A DNA stretch of 5,340 nucleotides from the NCBI GenBank assembly GCA_002507425.1, contig DAZU01000098.1:22451-27790 (forward strand). Direction: 5' to 3'. Below the pieces are notes generated by a model. The model saw only the letters and a program-made list of their open reading frames with translations, had not been told where the DNA came from and searched no databases. The position numbers and the translations under genes were made by a program. This DNA comes from Euryarchaeota archaeon UBA53 (GTDB lineage Archaea > Thermoplasmatota > Poseidoniia > Poseidoniales > Poseidoniaceae). Positions 1 to 5,340 of this stretch are shown in pieces (position 1 is the first letter of the stretch; the number at the start of each line of letters is the position of its first letter).

Positions 1-179
1 AATAAAGCATCTGACATCGCTTCCAAGACACCGAAATCGTCTTTTCCCCCGGATTCATCGGCTGTTGTAGGATTAACTATGGGGAGCAGCATTAGTAATA
101 CTAGCATCACTGCAACCTTACTTGCCCCCACAGGTTGCTGGACCCCGCGATGAAGGATACGCACGCTATTAGCGGACAT
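1..179 (-). CDS. Secreted or membrane-anchored protein of unknown function, N-terminal fragment (cut by the window edge)
   Basis: Only the first 59 codons are in the window; the rest lies beyond position 1. The start is ATG at 179, because in-frame TAA and TAG codons lie just upstream. The translation starts MSANSVRILHRGVQQ and shows a signal peptide: a basic stretch to about residue 21, a hydrophobic core at about 22-35 (VAVMLVLLMLLPIV), and a likely cleavage after TTA near residue 40, followed by an acidic DES-GGKDDFG region. The protein is therefore exported or envelope-bound. A second start, ATG at 107, would give a much shorter signal. There is no good Shine-Dalgarno site before ATG 179. 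It follows the PKD gene on the same strand after 66 nt. No family can be named from the visible part. Certain: an open frame with signal-like hydrophobicity. Unknown: function. Confidence 0.72.
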   Translation of the reverse strand, partial: MSANSVRILHRGVQQPVGASKVAVMLVLLMLLPIVNPTTADESGGKDDFGVLEAMSDAL

Positions 180-225
180 TAGTTACTATTCGATATCTCA
201 ACCCAAATGAAACCATCCCTTCTGC

Positions 226-254
226 GAGCGCAAAAATATTCATTTTTAGCGCTC
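226..254 (-). terminator. Hairpin over the stop codon of the PKD gene, possible transcript end
   Basis: GAGCGC at 226-231 is the exact reverse complement of GCGCTC at 249-254. Inside this stem AAAA (233-236) can pair with TTTT (244-247) after one A-A mismatch, leaving a short AT loop. On the minus strand the hairpin includes the last two codons and the TAA stop (248-246) of the PKD gene, and the sequence holds a TTTTT run (236-232) just after the stop. Archaeal termination relies mainly on T-runs, so the combination could end or stabilise the upstream mRNA. The pairing is seen directly; the role is inferred. Confidence 0.45.
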
Positions 255-2537
255 AAATAATTGGTCAGCCCCACAAGTTGGACAGGATACCAAAGCAGAT
301 TTCTGAGATGGTTCTAGACTAACGCTGAACACATCACCACACAAATTACAATCTGTTGTTAATTTAATTGTCTTAACCGTTGTCGCGGTGGGTAGAACGA
401 TTCCACCGCTTCTCACTTTACCAGACACAGGTGCAGAGGCTGCGACAGGTTGTACCTTAGGCTCCTCTGCAAAAGCAGCGAGTGCTGCTTCAGCAAGTGC
501 TGAGTCTACTGCTCTGTAAGGTGTTTGGGGGCGGAATCCAGCATATTGGTCAACTGATTTTTGATCGTCCCCATAAATGGATTGAAATTCTGCTTTCCTT
601 GCTTCATCTTCTAATTCTGCTTCGGTTTTAGTATTCGCATTATCTTCTATTCCCGCAATTTGTTTGGCTTTTGCAAACATTGGAAGTTTTCTTGTCTGTG
701 ATATGCTTACTATTCTTGCAGATGCTTCATCTCTGGTTAAGCCACTCTGGACGAGTAGTTCTATTGCGTGTTTTCTGTGGATATTTCTATAACTAAACAG
801 AACCACTCCAGATGCTAAAACAAACACAGCAAACACTACTGCTACGATTGAGAAAACTCCGTTGTCTGTGGGCTTTTCTACCACTTCTATCGAAAGGATT
901 TCTTTTTCTGAATTGCCTGACGGATCAGTTACTGTAACAGCGAATTTGTTTTCACCCAATCTTGAGAAAGACGTTGTTAGATTTGAGCCTGTAAAATCAA
1001 TATCGTTAGAGGGATCTCCGTCGCCGTCTGAATCATCATTCAGATCGAAATCCCACGTGATTGTCAGTGAGTCCATCGAAGACACTGTATCTATTGCGCC
1101 AACTGTAAGTGTTATGTCTTCTCCTTGTTCAACACTTCTTACATCCTGAATATCACCAACTAAAAGCACAGGAACTGAATCATCATTAACCTTGATAATT
1201 AAATTGTCTAGCCCAACATTTCCTGTTGGGTCAGTGACTTCCAAGACAACATTATAGTAACCAATTTCCGACCTGTTAAATTTGTAATCTGAGTTTGTCG
1301 AAACTACTGTTCCATTTATTTTCCAAGAAACAGATTCAACCATATGATCATCATTTGAAGTATCAGAGCTAAGAATCATTTCTGTTTCCAACATTAATAT
1401 CCTGTAGTTGTCAACAAGTATGCCACCTGTCGCAGAAATCACAGCATTTGGATTAGTAATATCTTCGACGGTTATTTGGTGAATTTTTTGAATCGTAGCT
1501 CCAGTGTGAGATTCAACAGTTAGGCTAACGTTTTTTATTCCTGGAGTGACCCAAAAAGCTTCCACAAAATCGCCTGTTGCATCTACTACCATATCCGAGT
1601 CATAATCCCACGAAAGAGATTTTAGTTGCTGAAGACTGTTTGGTGTATTTCTGGCATCGAGCATTATTCTCTCTCCGACAGTCGTGGTTCCGTTTACATA
1701 GTCGGAAATAATAGGTGATAAAATTGGATTGAACCAACTTTTTATTGAGAAATGAGCAGGAGTAAAACCAGTTCTTATCATGAGATTCAGATTTTTTAGG
1801 TCTAGATAACTGGGGATAGTGTAGTTTATTTGCGTCGTATCCATTAAACCAAATCCGTCAATGTTCGTATCTGCTATGATAAGATCACCTCCTAATTGAT
1901 TATCTGATTGGATAAACAAATCTCCATTTCCCGAAATCGGATGAACCCAATATGAGATTTCTGTTCCAGCATCGACTGCGAAACTACCCAAATTTAAGAC
2001 CTGATTTGGTTGTACAATAATTGTATCATGGACTAGTGTATACTCCTCAGAGGATGCAGGAGCTAATTGTATCTTGAATCTAGCCACCATGCCTCCTTGA
2101 TCGCCCAGTCCTCCATCACCATCGTGTGCTGAATTATCAAAAACTACAAACCAATTTTTCGGATTAATCGAAACTGGTGGTGCCCAGTCTAACCACCTAC
2201 TACCAACCATTGATTCAAAGGATGCTTCAGCATTTATCGAGTTACGATAATTTTGACCATTCATGTAAGTTTGAATCCCGTTTTGATCGAACATTAACAC
2301 GTCCATTGCATCATCCATGACCTCATAATCAATCGCTAAGGTTACCTCATGGCTTCTTATACCAATATCAACGATTAAGCACGCTCCCGGGTCAACCGCA
2401 ATACCCTGTCCAGATGATATTACATCGGATAAATCAAATTCTGCACATTGAGGCGCCGCTCTACCCTCTGTGGCCGAAACACAAGGGCTTAGGGTCACAG
2501 CGACCAACAAGAAAACTACCAAACGCGGACTGGCCAT
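246..2537 (-). CDS. Large membrane-anchored surface protein: signal peptide, PKD-like repeats, one TM helix, cytosolic zinc ribbon
   Basis: This gene encodes 763 residues if it starts at ATG 2537 (MASPRLVVFLLVAVTL, a classic signal peptide ending near CVSA). A TTG at 2591 would add 18 residues and overlap RNase Z by 19 nt; positions below use that longer numbering. Residues about 50-178 and 182-288 are beta-rich; the first has an emp24/GOLD-like look (DVLMFDQ, WFVVFDNS). Three PKD-like Ig folds follow at about 291-377, 380-468 and 471-571, each with a SW or TWD strand and a closing V-x-V/T-x-D-P-x-G-N strand in the last two. An Asp-rich loop, DLNDDSDGDGDPSND (516-530), resembles calcium-binding loops. 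Six N-x-S/T sequons (256, 300, 354, 426, 439, 537) all lie outside. One TM helix is at 579-600. The inner part has a short helix (605-645), an acidic/Ala-rich linker, and a terminal zinc ribbon CNLC-x18-CPTC (748-773). Likely role: surface adhesion, binding or sensing; the ligand is unknown. Confidence 0.88.
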   Translation of the reverse strand: MASPRLVVFLLVAVTLSPCVSATEGRAAPQCAEFDLSDVISSGQGIAVDPGACLIVDIGIRSHEVTLAIDYEVMDDAMDVLMFDQNGIQTYMNGQNYRNSINAEASFESMVGSRWLDWAPPVSINPKNWFVVFDNSAHDGDGGLGDQGGMVARFKIQLAPASSEEYTLVHDTIIVQPNQVLNLGSFAVDAGTEISYWVHPISGNGDLFIQSDNQLGGDLIIADTNIDGFGLMDTTQINYTIPSYLDLKNLNLMIRTGFTPAHFSIKSWFNPILSPIISDYVNGTTTVGERIMLDARNTPNSLQQLKSLSWDYDSDMVVDATGDFVEAFWVTPGIKNVSLTVESHTGATIQKIHQITVEDITNPNAVISATGGILVDNYRILMLETEMILSSDTSNDDHMVESVSWKINGTVVSTNSDYKFNRSEIGYYNVVLEVTDPTGNVGLDNLIIKVNDDSVPVLLVGDIQDVRSVEQGEDITLTVGAIDTVSSMDSLTITWDFDLNDDSDGDGDPSNDIDFTGSNLTTSFSRLGENKFAVTVTDPSGNSEKEILSIEVVEKPTDNGVFSIVAVVFAVFVLASGVVLFSYRNIHRKHAIELLVQSGLTRDEASARIVSISQTRKLPMFAKAKQIAGIEDNANTKTEAELEDEARKAEFQSIYGDDQKSVDQYAGFRPQTPYRAVDSALAEAALAAFAEEPKVQPVAASAPVSGKVRSGGIVLPTATTVKTIKLTTDCNLCGDVFSVSLEPSQKSALVSCPTCGADQLFER

Positions 2538-2572
2538 ATACTGCAAGATGGCTTTTCGGATTTGAAATTGCC

Positions 2573-3655
2573 TCAGGTGTGATGTATCCAACCCTCTTCC
2601 AATTTTATGAGATGCTCAAGGGTATAATCCTCATTTAGTATTAGTCTATCAAAGTCAGATAAAGCGATGACTGAAGGATGTATTTCTCTGGCCTCAGCAA
2701 GAGAAAGTTCATGAGAGTCTAATCTTCCAGAGTAGTGTGTTAAAGCCAAATGTTTAGAATTACAGGCGATAGCAGTTCTCGCAGCGCCGGATGAGGTAGA
2801 ATGCTGATGCTCCTCAGCAATTTTTGAGTGCGAATCCAAAAATGTTGCCTCATGGATTATTAGGTCACATTCTGTGTTTATTGACTGTTCAGCAGTATCT
2901 CCCGAAACAACTAATGAAATCCCAGGTCTATCATTTCCTCTAAATTCTGAAGCAATCAATAACTCCCCTTCAAATTCAGTATCTTGACCCGAAGCAAGCG
3001 ATGCTCTTATTTTATCTGGCAGGCCTTTTGCCTTGTCCCTTTTGAACTTACCTTCCCTGCTCTTAGTCCTTATTTTCCATGCACATGAAGGGACTTTGTG
3101 CTTTGTAACATAAGAGGATATCTCAACGTTTGAAATGGGCTGAGGTAAAGAAATCAACCTCGAGGTTGATACATCTAGCCATCGCTCACCGTCACCAAGT
3201 ATCCACTCTACATCAAATCCCAAGCTCTCGCTATTTGCCCCTAGATCCATCCACATGCGGTATTGAATCGCTAAATCTGAAGGTTGAATGGATTTAAGTT
3301 CAGTCAAATCACCAGAAGAAATTAGTGAATCAATTACGACTTTTGAGGTAGGCCCGATAATGACCATTTTTTCACGACGACCATCTAAAGACATAGTCTG
3401 TAACCATGGTAATAATCCCCATGTATGGTCTAGATGGCCATGAGTGAGTAAAACAGCAGAAATTCTCGATATCTTCAATCTTCTACCCGCATGTTGTTTC
3501 ATCTGTGAGCGATACAAAATCAGTCGGTTTTGAAATCCCTCACCACAGTCAATAACAATCATCCCATCTTGTGTTTCTACAATCGACCCTGAAACTGATC
3601 TGCCTTGAGCTGGACGGGCAGAAGATGTTCCCAATACATGCACTTCGATGCTCAA
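2573..3655 (-). CDS. rnz: Ribonuclease Z (tRNA 3'-processing endonuclease, metallo-beta-lactamase fold)
   Basis: The 360-residue protein is a tRNase Z of the beta-CASP-free metallo-beta-lactamase type, which cuts the 3' trailer from tRNA precursors in the cytoplasm. Visible motifs: N-terminal VHVLGTSSARP, VIDCGEG (34-40), the metal motif THGHLDHTWG (H72, H74, D76, H77), the third metal-ligand region TKHKVPS (H186), SGDT (D253), the family HEAT (268-271) and HST (285-287) motifs, and LTHYSGR (H307). A basic arm at about 196-220 is where the tRNA-binding exosite sits; its usual GxPxGP motif reads GLPDKI here. It is somewhat longer than the roughly 300-residue short forms. The start is TTG at 3655: only three codons separate it from an in-frame TAA, and GGTGAT lies 3 nt upstream. 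It is 9 nt behind the PRC gene, so probably in one transcript. The gene symbol is by family. Confidence 0.93.
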   Translation of the reverse strand: MSIEVHVLGTSSARPAQGRSVSGSIVETQDGMIVIDCGEGFQNRLILYRSQMKQHAGRRLKISRISAVLLTHGHLDHTWGLLPWLQTMSLDGRREKMVIIGPTSKVVIDSLISSGDLTELKSIQPSDLAIQYRMWMDLGANSESLGFDVEWILGDGERWLDVSTSRLISLPQPISNVEISSYVTKHKVPSCAWKIRTKSREGKFKRDKAKGLPDKIRASLASGQDTEFEGELLIASEFRGNDRPGISLVVSGDTAEQSINTECDLIIHEATFLDSHSKIAEEHQHSTSSGAARTAIACNSKHLALTHYSGRLDSHELSLAEAREIHPSVIALSDFDRLILNEDYTLEHLIKLEEGWIHHT

Positions 3656-3658
3656 ATT

Positions 3659-3664
3659 ATCACC
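3659..3664 (-). promoter_or_regulatory. Shine-Dalgarno site GGTGAT of the RNase Z gene, supports a TTG start
   Basis: On the minus strand GGTGAT is followed by AAT and then TTG. It matches the anti-Shine-Dalgarno end of archaeal 16S rRNA (ATCACC). The same GGTGAT precedes the eL15 start in this window, which suggests a shared ribosome-binding signal. It lies in the 9-nt gap after the PRC stop codon. Confidence 0.6.
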
Positions 3665-3922
3665 TTATTGCTCGTATGGTATTGGAGTTTCAGGGAACCA
3701 ACGCAAGATTACTACATCTCCAATCGATTTCACCCAGCGCCATGGTATGGTGAGATGTACGCCTTTCTCCACTAATTCTTCTGGACATCCGGCAACAAAC
3801 AAGTGAGTTGCTTTCAGAGTTGAACCATCAATAACTGTTTCACCTACTATGCCCAAATGATATCCATCAGGAGTGTAAATCTCCTTGCCATTGAGTTTTG
3901 AAATACTCATATCAGCAGTCAA
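3665..3922 (-). CDS. Small stand-alone PRC-barrel domain protein
   Basis: The 85-residue protein is one PRC-barrel domain. It begins with SKLNGKEIYTPDGYHLGIVGETVID, the usual G-x-x-hydrophobic-x-x-x-x-G-x-x-hydrophobic-G opening, continues through a V/L strand (THLFVAG), and ends with IPWRWVKSIGDVVILR, the typical 'ip...v..igd.viL' close. There is no signal peptide or TM helix, so it is cytosolic. PRC barrels bind proteins or RNA: the same fold is in the bacterial 16S maturation factor RimM and the photosynthetic H subunit, and small archaeal PRC proteins act in SepF/FtsZ division complexes in haloarchaea. Its position between eL15 and RNase Z makes an RNA or ribosome role as likely as division. 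Start: TTG at 3922 has a GGAGG site 7 nt away; ATG at 3910 is 4 codons in but too far from that site. Which of these roles applies cannot be read from the sequence. Confidence 0.85.
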   Translation of the reverse strand: MTADMSISKLNGKEIYTPDGYHLGIVGETVIDGSTLKATHLFVAGCPEELVEKGVHLTIPWRWVKSIGDVVILRWFPETPIPYEQ

Positions 3923-4038
3923 AAGCAGTCCTCCCCAAACATGGGTGGAATACGCTCCTCAATGAACCCAGCGGATGAATATGGGTTAAAGTGACGGAAA
4001 TATTATGTTTCAGGTGAGTTAACCTATTGGTTTGTTTA
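3923..4038 (-). other. Gap between the eL15 and PRC genes with an inverted repeat and a weak TATA-like stretch
   Basis: These 116 nt hold no convincing gene. Read on the minus strand they contain an AT-rich stretch CATAATATTT (about 4007-3998), a 6-bp perfect inverted repeat AACCCA/TGGGTT (3987-3982 with 3970-3965, loop of 11 nt), and the Shine-Dalgarno site of the PRC gene. No clear T-run follows eL15, so read-through from eL15 is possible. The AT stretch could also start a separate PRC/RNase Z transcript. Both options are inferred. Confidence 0.35.
3930..3936 (-). promoter_or_regulatory. Shine-Dalgarno site GGGGAGG of the PRC-barrel gene, favours TTG 3922
   Basis: GGGGAGG on the minus strand ends 7 nt before TTG 3922 but 19 nt before ATG 3910. 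The spacing favours the TTG start and the MTADMSISK N-terminus. The site also lies inside a tiny possible leader frame (MFGEDCF) that ends across the TTG. Confidence 0.55.
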
Positions 4039-4629
4039 TCACTTACCAATGTTCCCTCGAGCCTTTAGTGAGGGGCGCAGCTTCTCTGCGCCTTTCCCTT
4101 TCTTGTAAAGACCACGGCCACGTTTACCTGCACTAGTTTTTCCTCTGTAGGCACGACCCTTGTGATGTGAATCAGATATCCACCCTAGGTCCTTATCAGA
4201 TTTAATTGCTGGATGAGATGGATCTAACATTATGATCTCGTAATACTTGTGTTTGCCATCTTGACCGACCCAATACGAGTTTAGGACCTCAAGGTTAGGG
4301 AAGTGGCGGTTAACACGTTCTTCGGCGATTCTTTGAGTGTTCTTGGCCATTGTTATTTTGCTGATACCAGCTTTTGATGGCTTTCGCTTCATGTGAATTT
4401 TGCCTTTTCTTAACCCACCTCGACGAACTCTTGTCCTAACCATTATGACACCTTGCTTAGCCTTGTAACCTAGACGACGTGCGGCATCTATCCTTGTTGG
4501 CTTTTCGATTCTACAATTGACCGGTTCACGACGCCATTGGACCATTCTATCCTGACGTTGCTGATGAGATTGAGTTGATTTCGGGTTGTTCCATGTTTGG
4601 CGAACATGCTGGTAAAGTCCTTTGGCCAT
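4039..4629 (-). CDS. rpl15e: Large-subunit ribosomal protein eL15 (L15e), archaeal type
   Basis: The 196-residue, strongly basic protein is a full-length eL15, a protein of the 50S subunit that occurs in archaea and eukaryotes but not in bacteria. It packs on 23S rRNA. Family signatures run the whole length: the N-terminal MAKGLYQHVRQTW, the block MVQWRREP (29-36), RIEKPTRIDAARRLGYKAKQG (40-60), V-R-x-R-V-R-R-G-G (64-72), IAEERVNRHFPNLEVLNSYWVG, DPSHPAIKSD and the C-terminal YRGKTSAGKRGRGL. The start is ATG 4629, with GGTGAT (4640-4635) 5 nt before it, and the length fits the family (about 194-196). It is the first gene of the minus-strand run and faces the divergent methyltransferase gene. 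Nothing in the sequence looks damaged or transferred. This is the strongest identification in the window. Confidence 0.98.
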   Translation of the reverse strand: MAKGLYQHVRQTWNNPKSTQSHQQRQDRMVQWRREPVNCRIEKPTRIDAARRLGYKAKQGVIMVRTRVRRGGLRKGKIHMKRKPSKAGISKITMAKNTQRIAEERVNRHFPNLEVLNSYWVGQDGKHKYYEIIMLDPSHPAIKSDKDLGWISDSHHKGRAYRGKTSAGKRGRGLYKKGKGAEKLRPSLKARGNIGK

Positions 4630-4744
4630 ACTACATCACCTACTCATTAGAGCAGTTTGCCGACTTGCCTCCCCTATTTGAATACCGCGACGCGGCTAGT
4701 TTCATTTAAAATGGCGATTCACTGATGAGGGAGGGCAACTTCGC
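4630..4744. promoter_or_regulatory. Divergent promoter region between eL15 and the SpoU methyltransferase
   Basis: This 115-nt gap must hold the start signals for both directions. TTTAAA at 4705-4710 is self-complementary, so it could act as a TATA box for either gene: it is about 35 nt before the ATG of the methyltransferase and about 75 nt before that of eL15. A second AT stretch, TATTTGAATA (4675-4684), is better placed for eL15. Between them lies CCGCGACGCGG (4685-4695), a perfect 11-bp palindrome. GGTGAT (4635-4640, minus) and GGGAGGG (4729-4735, plus) are the ribosome-binding sites. The elements are visible; their use is inferred. Confidence 0.5.
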
Positions 4745-5340
4745 ATGTATGTGTCGCTTCAAATTAGTGGAGTAGAAAATATACTTTCTGCAATAGATTC
4801 TGGTCAAAATATCAAGATGATATTAGTAGACAGAGATGAGGATTGTGAGCACCTTCTAGAAAGATGTAGGACGGAGAAAATCAAGGTTGTCGAAGGATCA
4901 TCAAATGATCTATGGAGAATGAGTGCAAATGGGCAGCAAAAGGCTCTTGCGCTGATAGGTAGGGAACCTGAGGGAACATTGGATGAAGTGTTCGATAGGG
5001 ATGGGGCGATTTGGCTTTTTGATGGAGTTGAATATGCTCCTAACCTTGGGTTTGGAATAAGGACTGCCGAGGTAAGCGGAGCCACCGCAGTAATCATTAA
5101 TGTCAAAAAAACACATGAAGAGAGAAGAACAATTAGAAGGGCAAGTATGAGAGCAACGAGATTTATTCCCGTTGTCTATGCAAGCACGGAAGAAATAATC
5201 TCTAAATGTAACAGAAGAATTGTCGTTGCTGAAGATATCGGTAAAAAAACACCATGGGAGACGAACCTCACCGGTAATGTCCTTCTTGTTGTAGGAGCCG
5301 AAAATGCAGGAGTTTCTAGTGATGTGTTGAAAGCTGCCGA
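4745..5340 (+). CDS. SpoU/TrmH-family RNA 2'-O-ribose methyltransferase, 5' part (cut by the window edge)
   Basis: The frame is open from ATG 4745 to the right edge (198 codons) with no stop, so the 3' end lies outside. GGGAGGG ends 9 nt before the start. Residues about 5-73 resemble the L30e-like substrate-binding domain of SpoU enzymes (VENILSAIDSGQNIKMILVDRDED). Residues about 87 onward are the SPOUT knot domain: motif 1 LFDGVEYAPNLGFGIRTAEVSGA (91-113) contains N100 and the catalytic arginine R106; RASMRATRFIPV (132-143) matches the conserved helix-strand; and LLVVGAENAGV (180-190) is motif 2 with E186. The third motif, an S-LNVS-like loop that completes the SAM site, would lie beyond the edge. 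The enzyme would transfer a methyl group from SAM to a ribose 2'-OH in rRNA or tRNA. The exact target cannot be told. It is read away from eL15 and shares its promoter region. Confidence 0.92.
   Translation, partial: MYVSLQISGVENILSAIDSGQNIKMILVDRDEDCEHLLERCRTEKIKVVEGSSNDLWRMSANGQQKALALIGREPEGTLDEVFDRDGAIWLFDGVEYAPNLGFGIRTAEVSGATAVIINVKKTHEERRTIRRASMRATRFIPVVYASTEEIISKCNRRIVVAEDIGKKTPWETNLTGNVLLVVGAENAGVSSDVLKAA

Noticed and set aside
862..1149. Plus-strand open frame of 95 codons (MSVGFSTTSIER...)
   Set aside because: It lies antisense inside the PKD gene, is Ser-rich in the way reversed coding sequence often is, has no recognisable motif, and no ribosome-binding site was evident.
2538..2591. 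TTG 2591 as start of the PKD gene
   Set aside because: Possible, but the purine-rich stretch before it touches the start codon and the ATG at 2537 gives a compact signal peptide; kept only as an alternative.
2414..2638. Plus-strand open frame of 74 codons
   Set aside because: It runs antisense across the PKD/RNase Z junction and has no motif; both real genes are well supported on the other strand.
3571..3753. Plus-strand open frame of 60 codons
   Set aside because: It is antisense to the RNase Z N-terminus and the PRC C-terminus, which are both conserved.
4012..4025. Near-palindrome AGGTGAGTTAACCT after eL15 as a terminator
   Set aside because: The stem is short with a mismatch, has no T-run behind it on the minus strand, and is not convincing.
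4804..5116. Two overlapping minus-strand open frames of 100 and 68 codons
   Set aside because: Both are antisense to the SpoU methyltransferase, whose motifs 1 and 2 fall on the plus strand here.

Overview
The window reads as a piece of an archaeal chromosome, most likely a marine euryarchaeon of the Thermoplasmata side (Marine Group II / Poseidoniales type). The support is an archaeal/eukaryal-type ribosomal protein eL15, a stand-alone PRC-barrel protein, Shine-Dalgarno sites of the GGTGAT/GGAGG type, an AT-rich sequence, and a large secreted PKD-repeat protein with an Asp/Gly calcium-type loop of a kind I associate with that group. The lineage is an inference from gene content; no marker gene was compared.

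Layout. Almost everything from 1 to 4629 is on the minus strand and is read right to left: eL15 (4629-4039), a small PRC-barrel protein (3922-3665), a ribonuclease Z (3655-2573), a large membrane-anchored PKD protein with a cytosolic zinc ribbon (2537-246), and the N-terminus of another secreted protein cut by the left edge (179-1). From 4745 to the right edge, on the plus strand, is a SpoU/TrmH-family RNA 2'-O-methyltransferase that starts in the window and is cut before its last motif. The only two-way promoter region is 4630-4744, between eL15 and the methyltransferase. It holds two AT-rich TATA-like elements with a perfect 11-bp GC palindrome between them.

How the genes fit together. eL15, RNase Z (tRNA 3'-end processing) and the SpoU methyltransferase all serve translation and RNA maturation. 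The PRC-barrel gene sits 9 nt upstream of RNase Z and is probably co-transcribed with it. The PKD protein follows RNase Z closely or even overlaps it, but its envelope location suggests an unrelated job. A hairpin lies exactly over its stop codon and may mark a transcript end.

There is no tRNA, rRNA, CRISPR array, insertion sequence or long repeat that I can see. No clear new system is present. The most unusual items are the outside-to-inside architecture of the PKD/zinc-ribbon protein, the in-frame TAA-plus-three-codons junction between the PRC and RNase Z genes, the use of TTG starts, and the palindrome in the divergent promoter.
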